12,775 bases of DNA from Candidatus Luteimonas excrementigallinarum. Lineage in GTDB: Bacteria > Pseudomonadota > Gammaproteobacteria > Xanthomonadales > Xanthomonadaceae. Location: NCBI GenBank assembly GCA_019115725.1, contig DXCY01000115.1, forward strand, positions 1 through 12,775, given 5' to 3'. The notes under the pieces are model-generated. The model was not told the DNA's origin. It was given only the letters and a program-made list of their open reading frames with translations, and did not search any database. Positions 7,138 through 12,775 of the stretch are shown one piece after another. Positions within the stretch are counted from its first letter, which is position 1. Every line of letters starts with the position of its first letter. A program made the translations under genes and the position numbers.

Positions 7138-7980
7138 ATGCCGTCGCTGCTGAAGATCCGCGCCCAGCGGGACCAGATGTCGGCAATCGAGCGGCGTATC
7201 GCGGATTTCATCCTCGAGAACGCCCACCTGCTGCGCGACTACTCCTCGCAGCAGCTGGCCAATGCGCTGGAGATCAGCCAGTCGAGCGTGGTGAAGTTCA
7301 GCCAGAAGCTGGGGTTCAAGGGCTATCCGGACCTGAAGTACGCCATCAGCGAAGACCTGGTGCGCAGCAACGGCGACAACGGTGCGCCCGCGCCGGCCGC
7401 CAGCGACGACCAGGCCAGCCCCGGCGAACTGCTGTGGCAGGCCAAGACCGATGCGGTGCGCGAGACCCGGCTGCTCAACCCCAACGACCGGATCGAAGCG
7501 GTGGTGGATGCAATCCGCGGCGCGCGCACCGTGTTCGTGATCGGCCTGGGCCAGGACGGCGTGGTGGCCCGCGCCTTCACCCTGCGCCTGGCCCAGCTGG
7601 GGATCCTGGCGGTGTATCACTTCGATCCGGTGCTGATGCCCACCAGCCTGGCCAACGCCAGCCGCGAAGACGTGATGATGGTGTTCTCCGAATACGGCAG
7701 GCGCACCGTGCTCACCGAGCTCAGCCGGCTGTTCAGCACCCGGGTGGGCCAGGTGGTCAGCGTGACCCGCAACACGCCCAACCCGCTGCGCGCCCACGCC
7801 GACCTGAGCCTGGTGGTGTCCGGCCACGACGAGCGCCCGCACGTGGAGCCGCTGCTCTACCACGCCGCGCTGCAGCAGCTGCTGGACCTGATGTTCATGC
7901 TGCTGTGCGAACACGGCAAGGAGCGCCTGCAGCTGCTTGACCACGACGCCGCCCGGATCCGCCAGCTGCTGGAATCCTGA
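7138..7980 (+). CDS. RpiR/MurR-family transcriptional regulator (HTH_6 + SIS)
   Basis: This 280-residue DNA-binding regulator is probably the local controller of the murein-peptide operon. Residues about 1-77 are the RpiR helix-turn-helix (SAIERRIADFILEN, then SSQQLANALEISQSSVVKFSQKLGF with SQSSVVKFSQ as the recognition region). A charged and Ala/Pro-rich linker (about 78-95) leads to a SIS domain (about 115-260) that in relatives binds phosphosugars or amino sugars. The expected phosphosugar loop reads GLGQDGVVAR, without the usual serines, so the ligand may differ. The ATG at 7138 has CGGAG 8 nt upstream and starts the HTH domain; a start further upstream in frame would overlap the epimerase gene. 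Being last in the operon suggests autoregulation. MurR of E. coli senses MurNAc-6-P; whether this one senses a sugar or a peptide is unknown. Confidence 0.93.
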   Translation: MPSLLKIRAQRDQMSAIERRIADFILENAHLLRDYSSQQLANALEISQSSVVKFSQKLGFKGYPDLKYAISEDLVRSNGDNGAPAPAASDDQASPGELLWQAKTDAVRETRLLNPNDRIEAVVDAIRGARTVFVIGLGQDGVVARAFTLRLAQLGILAVYHFDPVLMPTSLANASREDVMMVFSEYGRRTVLTELSRLFSTRVGQVVSVTRNTPNPLRAHADLSLVVSGHDERPHVEPLLYHAALQQLLDLMFMLLCEHGKERLQLLDHDAARIRQLLES

Positions 7981-8040
7981 TCCTCTACTGGAACGGGCAC
8001 GTTACGATGGCGGGCTGATCGATCCGCTTTCGGAGGTCCC

Positions 8041-8394
8041 ATGACCGGCTACGTGCTCTATCACAACCCCCGCTGCTCCAAATCCCGCGGCGCGCTGGAA
8101 CTGCTGCAGGAACGCGGCATCGAACCGCAGGTGGTGCGCTATCTGGATACCCCACCCGACGCGGCCACCCTGCGCACGCTGGTGCGCAAACTCGGCATCC
8201 GGCCGCGGGAGCTGCTGCGCACCGGGGAAGAGGAGTACCGCAGCCTTGGCCTGGCCGATGAGTCGGTCGGCGACGACGCGATCATCCAGGCGATGGCGGC
8301 GCATCCACGGCTGATCGAGCGGCCGATCCTGATGCGCGACGAGCGCGCGGTAATCGGCCGACCGCCCGAGCGGGTACTGGAACTGCTCGATTGA
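8041..8394 (+). CDS. arsC: ArsC-type arsenate reductase (glutaredoxin-dependent), orphan
   Basis: This is a 117-residue thioredoxin-fold ArsC/Spx-family protein in the cytoplasm. The active-site cysteine is Cys12 in HNPRCSKSR. The three arginines known to complete the plasmid R773 ArsC site (R60, R94, R107) are present at exactly the same numbers here: LLRT, IERP and IGRP. That argues for real oxyanion reductase chemistry using glutathione and glutaredoxin. A strong ribosome site (CGGAGG) stands before the ATG. It follows the regulator by 60 nt, with a TACGAT -10-like hexamer at 8003-8008 but a poor -35, so it may be a separate unit or readthrough. No arsR, arsB or acr3 is near, so it could instead be the housekeeping YfgD-type paralogue. 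Confidence 0.9.
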   Translation: MTGYVLYHNPRCSKSRGALELLQERGIEPQVVRYLDTPPDAATLRTLVRKLGIRPRELLRTGEEEYRSLGLADESVGDDAIIQAMAAHPRLIERPILMRDERAVIGRPPERVLELLD

Positions 8395-8404
8395 AGCGCG
8401 CGGC

Positions 8405-8428
8405 GTCGGGGGCGTAGCCCCGACCTAC
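8405..8428 (-). repeat. GTAG-headed REP palindrome, minus orientation
   Basis: Read on the minus strand this is GTAG (8428-8425), GTCGGGG, loop CTACGC or its near equivalent, then CCCCGAC. The result is a 7-bp stem, 6-nt loop and 24 bp in all. It has the same length, head and layout as the copy at 8496-8519. GTAG-headed palindromes of this design are the REP class described from Stenotrophomonas; the assignment rests on form only. Confidence 0.7.
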
Positions 8429-8495
8429 GGAGGCGTCGCCCCGGATCCTCGGCGGATCGGAGCGGGCCAGCAGTTCGACCCTACGCCGGGCACCT

Positions 8496-8519
8496 GTAGG
8501 TCGGCCCTACGCGGCCGAC
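8496..8519 (+). repeat. GTAG-headed REP palindrome, plus orientation
   Basis: GTAG (8496-8499) is followed by GTCGGCC, loop CTACGC and GGCCGAC, a perfect 7-bp stem. It is inverted relative to the copy at 8405-8428, the two being 67 bp apart, so they form an inverted REP pair between the convergent arsC and glutamate-synthase-domain genes. A shorter CCCTACGCCGGG stretch between them (near 8479-8490) may be a decayed third copy. The pair may also protect or end the two converging transcripts, since no U-tailed terminator is seen here. Confidence 0.75.
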
Positions 8520-8537
8520 GCGCCGCGTAGCCAGGCA

Positions 8538-10160
8538 TCAGCGGGATTTTGTTTCCCGCAGGCGGCGCAGGCGCTCGGGCGGTTCGAACGAATCGCTGCG
8601 GGCATCGGCCCAGAAGGCCTTGAACACCGCATGCTCCGGCGCCCCGTGGAGCAGCTCGCCCGGCTCGAGAAAACGGTACATCGCCGCCAACGAACGGATC
8701 CGGGCGGGCGATTCGCGCCGCAGGATGTGCTCCGGCCCCAGCTGCTGCGGATGCACCAGCCCGGCCGCACCGATCAGGTCGCGCAGCGCTAGCAAGGTGT
8801 TGTCGTGGAAGCGCTGCACGCGCATCGCCTTGTCGGCCACGTCCAGATGCTTCCAGCGCGAAGGATCCTGGGTCGCCACCCCGGTCGGACACTTGTCGTT
8901 GTGGCAGCTCTGCGCCTGGATGCAGCCCAGCGCAAACATGAAGCCGCGGCCTGCGTTGCACCAGTCGGCCCCCAGGGCCATGGTGCGGGCCACGTCGAAG
9001 GCGCTGGTGATGCGTCCTGCCGCGCCGATGCGGACCTTCCCGCGCAGATCGAGCCCCACCAGGGTGTTGTGCACCAGCATCAGCGCTTCCTGCATCGGCA
9101 CGCCCACGTGGTCGATGAACTCCGCCGGCGCCGCGCCGGTGCCGCCCTCCGAGCCGTCGACGACGATGAAGTCCGGCAGCAGCCCGGTCTCGTGCATCGC
9201 CTTCGCGATCCCGAAAAATTCCCAGGGATGGCCAATCGCCAATTTGAAGCCCACCGGCTTGCCGCCCGACAGCTCGCGCAACCGCGCCAGGAACCGCATC
9301 ATTTCCACCGGGGTGGAAAAGGCCGAATGGCGCGGCGGTGAGACGCAGTCCACGCCGACCGGGATCCCGCGCGCGGCGGCAATCTCGGTGGTGACCTTCT
9401 CTCCCGGCAGCAGCCCGCCCTTGCCGGGCTTGGCGCCCTGCGAGAGCTTGAGCTCGATCATCTTCACCTGCGGGTCGGTCGCATTGGCGGCAAAACGCTC
9501 CTCGTTGAAGCTGCCCCAGTCATCGCGGCAGCCGAAGTAGCCCGAGCCGATCTCCCACACCAGGTCGCCGCCGTGCTCGCGGTGGTAGCGCGAGATCGAG
9601 CCTTCGCCTGTGTCATGGAAGAAGCCGCCCGCCTTCGCGCCCGCGTTGAGCGCCAGGATCGCATTGGGCGAAAGCGAGCCGAAGCTCATCGCCGAGATGT
9701 TGAACACGCTGGCCGAGTACGGCTGCACACAGCCCTCGCCGACCACGATGCGAAAATCGTGCGACTCGATCTCCACCGACGCGATCGAGTGGTTGAGCCA
9801 TTCGAAGTCCGGCGCGTAGACATCGTGCTGGGTACCGAACGGGCGCACGTCACTGACCGACTTGGCCCGCTGGTACACCAGCGCCCGCTGCTGGCGCGAG
9901 AACGGCACCTCGGCGGTGTCGTCCTCGATCAGGTACTGGCGCATCTCCGGACCGATCGATTCCAGTCCGTAGCGGAAGTGCGCCAGCAGCGGATAGTTGC
10001 GCCGCAGCGTACTGCGCCGCTGGGTCATATCCACCAGACCCACCAGCGCCAGCGCCCCGAACACGGGCACGCCCCACCACCACTGCGGCCAGCCCAGCGC
10101 CAGCACTGCCGACAGCAGCGTCAACGCAATGCTTGCCGACCACGCGAGATAACGGCTCAT
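8538..10160 (-). CDS. Membrane-anchored FMN-binding glutamate synthase family protein
   Basis: This 540-residue protein is built around the central FMN and synthase barrel of GltB. The glutaminase domain and the C-terminal beta-helix are missing, and there is no gltD partner nearby. Residues about 4-44 form two hydrophobic helices (LAWSASIALTLLSAVLAL and GVPVFGALALVGLV), so it is tied to the inner membrane. The barrel spans about 140-470, with SAMSFGSLSPNAI, GKGGLLPGEKVT, the phosphate/FMN segments DGSEGGTGAAP and IGAAGRI, and three cysteines C413-x5-C419-x4-C424 (CHNDKCPTG) that in the family bind a 3Fe-4S cluster. The family is widespread as a stand-alone oxidoreductase of uncertain substrate; calling it glutamate synthase is not justified. 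The ATG at 10160 starts the membrane helix, although the ribosome site (GGGA) is weak. It is divergent from the phosphate symporter. Confidence 0.92.
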   Translation of the reverse strand: MSRYLAWSASIALTLLSAVLALGWPQWWWGVPVFGALALVGLVDMTQRRSTLRRNYPLLAHFRYGLESIGPEMRQYLIEDDTAEVPFSRQQRALVYQRAKSVSDVRPFGTQHDVYAPDFEWLNHSIASVEIESHDFRIVVGEGCVQPYSASVFNISAMSFGSLSPNAILALNAGAKAGGFFHDTGEGSISRYHREHGGDLVWEIGSGYFGCRDDWGSFNEERFAANATDPQVKMIELKLSQGAKPGKGGLLPGEKVTTEIAAARGIPVGVDCVSPPRHSAFSTPVEMMRFLARLRELSGGKPVGFKLAIGHPWEFFGIAKAMHETGLLPDFIVVDGSEGGTGAAPAEFIDHVGVPMQEALMLVHNTLVGLDLRGKVRIGAAGRITSAFDVARTMALGADWCNAGRGFMFALGCIQAQSCHNDKCPTGVATQDPSRWKHLDVADKAMRVQRFHDNTLLALRDLIGAAGLVHPQQLGPEHILRRESPARIRSLAAMYRFLEPGELLHGAPEHAVFKAFWADARSDSFEPPERLRRLRETKSR

Positions 10161-10359
10161 CAAGGTCCCAGACGGCGGATACGCCCCAAGTCTAACGCGG
10201 CCTCCGTGGGTGGGCGCCAGCCTTCCGCCGGGCACGCGCGCTTCCAGGGGCGGGGTTTGGCCGGGGCCAGCTGCGATAATCAAACCGGTTTCCAGCGCAG
10301 CCCGCCCTGGAACAACGCGCCACCGGAGCAGCGGTCCGGAATTTCAGAACAGGGGAACC
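10161..10359. promoter_or_regulatory. Divergent promoter region with extended -10 and AAACCGGTTT palindrome
   Basis: This 199-bp gap separates the divergent Fe-S oxidoreductase and phosphate symporter genes. On the plus strand TGCGATAAT (10272-10280) is a good extended -10 box without a good -35. Directly after it lies the perfect 10-bp palindrome AAACCGGTTT (10282-10291), where a start site would be. It could be an operator. No promoter for the minus-strand gene is convincing. Confidence 0.45.
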
Positions 10360-11985
10360 ATGGGAAGCGGATTGTTCAACCTGATCGGCGGGATCGGCCT
10401 GTTCCTGCTCGGCATGCGGCTGATGACCGATGGCCTCACCGCCTCGGCCGGCGGCGGCCTGCGCACCATCCTCGCTGGCGCCACCCGCAGCCGCGTGCGG
10501 GCGCTGGGGTCGGGCCTGCTGATCACCACCGGGGTGCAGTCATCGAGCGCGGTGATCTTCGCCACCATCGGCTTCGTCAACGCCGGTCTGCTCAGCCTGG
10601 GCCAGGCCATCGGCATCGTGTACGGCGCCAACCTCGGCACCACCCTGACCTCGTGGCTGGTGGCCCTGGCCGGGTTCAACCTCAATCTGCGGGTGCTGGC
10701 GCTGCCGGCCATCGGCGTGGGTGCGATCGCCTGGGCGCTGTCGCGCAGTTCGCGCTGGGGCGCCCTGGGCCAGGCCGCCGCAGGGTTCGGCCTGTTCTTC
10801 CTCGGCATCGACGTGCTGCGCGACGCCTTTGCCGGCATTGGTCCGGAATTCGCCCTGCACGAGCAGATGCAGGGCGGGCTGCTCGGCATGGCCACCTTCG
10901 TGCTCTCCGGCATGGTGGTGACCCTGCTGACCCAATCCTCCAGCGCCACCCTGGCCATCACCCTCACCGCTGCGGCCGGGGGCATGATGCCCATCGAAGC
11001 CGCTGCAGCAATGATCGTGGGCGCCAACGTGGGCACCACCTCCACCGCGGTGCTGGCCGCGATCGGCGCCACCTCGCCGGCACGGCGGGTCGCGGCCGCG
11101 CACGTCACCTTCAACGTGGTCACCGCCAGCGCGGCGCTGGCCCTGCTGCCCGCCCTGCTGTGGCTGGCCCAGACCCTGGCCGGACTGCTGATGCACCAGC
11201 CGCACGTGGCCCTGGCACTGGCCATCTTCCACACCCTCACCAAGCTGCTCGGCGTGGGCGTGATGTGGCCGCTGACGCCGCGCTTCGTCACCTTCCTGGA
11301 GCGCCGTTTCAGCAGCGCCGAAGAAGACCAGGCCCGCCCCCGGCACCTGGATACCAACCTGCTGGTCACCCCGGCGCTGGCGATGGACGCGCTGGGCATG
11401 GAGCTGCGCCGCATGGAAGTACTGGCACTGGAATACTGCCGCTCGGCGCTGGAGGCCCCGCGTGGCCGCGGCTCGCAGCTGGAGGCCGGGCGACGGGTGA
11501 TCGAATCGCTGCAGGCCGCGGTGGGCGAGTACACCGCCAGCATCCACGCCCAGATCCGCGACCCCGCGCTGGAAGCCCGTCTGCCGCACTCCCTGCGCGT
11601 GGCCCAGTACCACATGAACCTGGCCGAGCTGGCACCGGAGCTCGCCCGCCTGCGCCCCCAGGCCCACGTGGAAGTGGAAGAAGCGGCCGCCAGCCTGCAA
11701 CAACTGCGGGACACTGCCGCCCGGCTGCTGGTGGAAACCGGCACATCGCCGGGTGTGACCGCGCGTCCCCCTGCGGAGCTGACGACCGCTTTCGAGCAGA
11801 TCTACCAGGACTTCAAGGCCGCGGTGCTGCGCGCCGGCTCCACCGGCGATATCGCCCCCCGGCGCATGATGGTAGTGCTGGAATACGGCAGCGTGCTGCA
11901 CCGCATCTGCGGCCAGGGCGCCAAGGCGGCGCACTACCTGGACCGCTTCCTCATGGGAGAAGACGGCGGCCCCAGCCCGGATTGA
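10360..11985 (+). CDS. Na+/phosphate cotransporter family protein with C-terminal PhoU-like domain (NptA/YjbB type)
   Basis: This 541-residue inner-membrane protein is predicted to move inorganic phosphate with Na+. The membrane part (about 4-320) has the two inverted repeats that define the family, each with QSSSA (60-64 and 192-196) followed downstream by a GAN-x-GTT motif (GANLGTT 89-95, GANVGTT 221-227). A charged stretch (about 313-330, RRFSSAEEDQARPR) leads to a soluble helical region about 335-530 of PhoU type. In the bacterial family this last region is regulatory, and some members work as phosphate exporters. The ATG at 10360 has AGGGG just upstream and begins the first helix; earlier in-frame starts give non-conserved Pro/Arg-rich sequence. 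No pho genes are adjacent. Confidence 0.93.
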   Translation: MGSGLFNLIGGIGLFLLGMRLMTDGLTASAGGGLRTILAGATRSRVRALGSGLLITTGVQSSSAVIFATIGFVNAGLLSLGQAIGIVYGANLGTTLTSWLVALAGFNLNLRVLALPAIGVGAIAWALSRSSRWGALGQAAAGFGLFFLGIDVLRDAFAGIGPEFALHEQMQGGLLGMATFVLSGMVVTLLTQSSSATLAITLTAAAGGMMPIEAAAAMIVGANVGTTSTAVLAAIGATSPARRVAAAHVTFNVVTASAALALLPALLWLAQTLAGLLMHQPHVALALAIFHTLTKLLGVGVMWPLTPRFVTFLERRFSSAEEDQARPRHLDTNLLVTPALAMDALGMELRRMEVLALEYCRSALEAPRGRGSQLEAGRRVIESLQAAVGEYTASIHAQIRDPALEARLPHSLRVAQYHMNLAELAPELARLRPQAHVEVEEAAASLQQLRDTAARLLVETGTSPGVTARPPAELTTAFEQIYQDFKAAVLRAGSTGDIAPRRMMVVLEYGSVLHRICGQGAKAAHYLDRFLMGEDGGPSPD

Positions 11986-12006
11986 CCGGCAGCCGGCGCC
12001 GCAGTG

Positions 12007-12034
12007 TGACCGGAATCACGGGGGTCAGATTTTT
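12007..12034 (+). terminator. Weak possible terminator after the phosphate symporter
   Basis: TGACC (12007-12011) can pair with GGTCA (12023-12027) across an 11-nt loop, followed by GA and TTTTT (12030-12034). The stem is only 5 bp, so this is a weak call, but it is the only U-tailed hairpin after the symporter stop codon. Confidence 0.3.
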
Positions 12035-12216
12035 CCTACGCGGCAACGGGCATCATGCCGACTGCCATCCGCCAGCCGGAAAGCCATTCTGTCCGTGCCC
12101 CGGCAGCACGGCCATGCAACAGGCATTGGATGCCGCTCTGCAAAGGATTCTGGCCGCGACCATGAGCAAGTCGGCTGCTGGGCCGGGGCGCCCTCCTTAC
12201 TGCATGGAGCGCGCCC
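12035..12216. other. Intergenic stretch without a supported gene
   Basis: Between the symporter and the small hypothetical gene I see no supported coding region. An open frame from ATG 12114 runs to 12380, but it overlaps the better 70-residue gene in another frame and has a low-complexity Arg/Gly/Pro-rich translation. A CCGTGC/GCACGG hairpin with a 7-nt loop lies at 12093-12111. The stretch may be the leader of the small gene. Confidence 0.35.
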
Positions 12217-12429
12217 GTGAACACGGCCACTCTGCAACTGGTCAAGTCCTACGGTGGTTGGCAGCTGCTGGATGCCGGCAACCCCGTTTTCTGGTTCCCC
12301 GAACGTGCCAAGGGCCTGGAGATCGCCAAGATCATGGCCGATGCCCGCAGCCTGTATCACGGCATGCCGGCCAGCGTTGAGGCGGAAAACGACGACGGCA
12401 AGTTCGAGGTCGTTGCCACCTTCGGCTGA
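12217..12429 (+). CDS. Small conserved-looking hypothetical protein (70 aa)
   Basis: I do not recognise this protein with certainty. It starts with GTG at 12217, with GGAG 7 nt upstream (12206-12209), and stops 72 nt before the tRNA gene. The 70-residue translation is protein-like: no signal peptide, an aromatic-rich first half (SYGGWQLL, PVFWFPERAKGLEIAKIMADAR) and an acidic tail ending EAENDDGKFEVVATFG. A short beta-rich start, one helix (about 30-45) and a closing beta strand can be expected, like small DUF2188-type folds; that likeness is only a suggestion. The balanced composition contrasts with the Arg/Pro-rich translations of the competing frames, which supports it as a real gene. Confidence 0.7.
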   Translation: MNTATLQLVKSYGGWQLLDAGNPVFWFPERAKGLEIAKIMADARSLYHGMPASVEAENDDGKFEVVATFG

Positions 12430-12501
12430 GTCCAGGCAGGCGCGCTTCCCCACTCCGGGCTTTCCCCCAGGGCCGCACTGAGGCACCCTAGTGCGATGCC
12501 G

Positions 12502-12588
12502 GCCCGGGTGGCGAAACTGGTATACGCAAGGGACTTAAAATCCCTCAGGGGAAACCCTATGCGGGTTCGATTCCCGCCCCGGGCACCA
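12502..12588 (+). tRNA. tRNA-Leu (anticodon UAA)
   Basis: A complete 87-nt class II tRNA with encoded CCA. The acceptor GCCCGGG (12502-12508) pairs with CCCGGGC (12578-12584), then discriminator A and CCA. The anticodon arm is AGGGA, loop CTTAAAA, TCCCT, which gives anticodon UAA reading UUA/UUG. The long variable arm is CAGGGG-AAA-CCCTATG, as expected for leucine, and the T arm holds TTCGATT. No clear promoter or U-tailed terminator is seen, so it may be co-transcribed with the small gene upstream. No integrase gene is adjacent in the window. Confidence 0.97.
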
Positions 12589-12689
12589 CAGCCACGGCGA
12601 CACGCAACTACCAAACAAAAAGGCCCATCTCCCAAGTCCCGGTGCGGCTTCTTCGATTTACCTCGCCTTGACCTGACGGGCCCCGCCGC

Positions 12690-12775
12690 GGCCGGGAGGC
12701 CTTGCGCTCCATGTCCCCCGGCCTGCGCCTGCGGCTACGGCCTCCTCCTTTACTTACGCGCAAGGCCTCCCGGCC
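12690..12775. repeat. 18-bp perfect inverted repeat with 50-nt loop, running off the right edge
   Basis: GGCCGGGAGGCCTTGCGC (12690-12707) and GCGCAAGGCCTCCCGGCC (12758-12775) are exact reverse complements, separated by 50 nt. The arm reaches the last base of the window, so it may be longer. The loop has CT-rich stretches and a GGCC-bounded segment (GGCCTGCGCC through CTACGGCC). No coding frame is supported. It could be a large hairpin repeat, the edge of a small mobile element next to the tRNA, or the end of a transcript. Confidence 0.7.

Noticed and set aside
4617..7211. Long minus-strand open frame (864 codons) opposite the murein-peptide operon
   Set aside because: Its translation is His/Gly/Arg-rich with no recognisable domain, while the plus strand carries three genes with clear catalytic motifs. 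It is a mirror effect of GC-rich codon use.
8541..8559. GCGGGA/TCCCGC hairpin at the end of the glutamate-synthase-domain gene as a terminator
   Set aside because: The 6-bp stem lies within the last codons and has no U-run after it on either strand.
9573..12380. Long plus-strand open frame (935 codons) across the Fe-S oxidoreductase and symporter genes
   Set aside because: It runs antisense to one real gene and in the wrong frame of another, and its translation is Arg/Pro/Gly-rich low complexity.
12357..12635. Minus-strand frame (92 codons) across the tRNA
   Set aside because: It contains the usual GNRTRIGFP / FKSLAYTSFATR type translation that comes from reading a tRNA gene backwards.
12589..12689. 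tRNA-associated integration site (att)
   Set aside because: No copy of the tRNA 3' end and no integrase is visible in the window; the inverted repeat further right is reported separately.
1..12775. CRISPR array, defence system, toxin-antitoxin pair or prophage
   Set aside because: I saw no regularly spaced repeats, no transposase or phage genes, and no paired small genes on either strand.

Overview
The window is GC-rich gammaproteobacterial chromosome, most likely from the Xanthomonadaceae and probably Stenotrophomonas or a near relative. This rests on three things: the codon and base composition, a large Oar-like TonB-dependent receptor with a carboxypeptidase-regulatory N-domain, and a pair of GTAG-headed 24-bp palindromes of the REP kind known from Stenotrophomonas. 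The genus is an inference, because no rRNA or marker gene is present. There is no phage, plasmid, transposase or CRISPR signal, so this reads as ordinary core or near-core chromosome.

Layout. Positions 1-1117 (minus) hold an exported beta-lactamase-fold serine hydrolase cut by the left edge. It lies 80 nt downstream of, and codirectional with, a 1013-residue TonB-dependent receptor (1198-4239, minus). A 371-bp divergent intergenic region (4240-4610) separates the receptor from a plus-strand operon (4611-7980) of three tightly packed genes: an exported SH3-NlpC/P60 endopeptidase, an L-Ala-D/L-Glu (dipeptide) epimerase and an RpiR/MurR-type regulator. An orphan arsC-type reductase follows (8041-8394). 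A REP pair lies between arsC and a convergent membrane-anchored FMN/Fe-S glutamate-synthase-domain protein (8538-10160, minus). Divergent from that is a Na+/phosphate symporter with a PhoU-like tail (10360-11985). A small hypothetical protein (12217-12429), a tRNA-Leu(UAA) (12502-12588) and an 18-bp inverted repeat running to the right edge close the window.

How the genes work together. The three-gene operon is a coherent murein-peptide catabolic module. The endopeptidase family cuts gamma-D-Glu-diamino acid bonds to free L-Ala-D-Glu, the epimerase turns L-Ala-D-Glu into L-Ala-L-Glu, and a sugar/amino-sugar type regulator sits in the same transcript. The divergent outer-membrane receptor and the penicillin-binding-like serine hydrolase could form an outer-membrane uptake and trimming arm for muropeptides; that linkage is inference from position. 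The shared upstream region carries two near-identical 11-bp palindromic boxes 31 bp apart in the only AT-rich island of the area, the best candidate operator for the RpiR protein.

The most unusual sequence-level feature is a perfect intrinsic-terminator structure (10-bp stem, 6-nt loop, 8 U) lying inside the signal-peptide codons of the serine hydrolase, downstream of a second strong hairpin after the receptor stop codon. It could make expression of the hydrolase conditional on its own translation.
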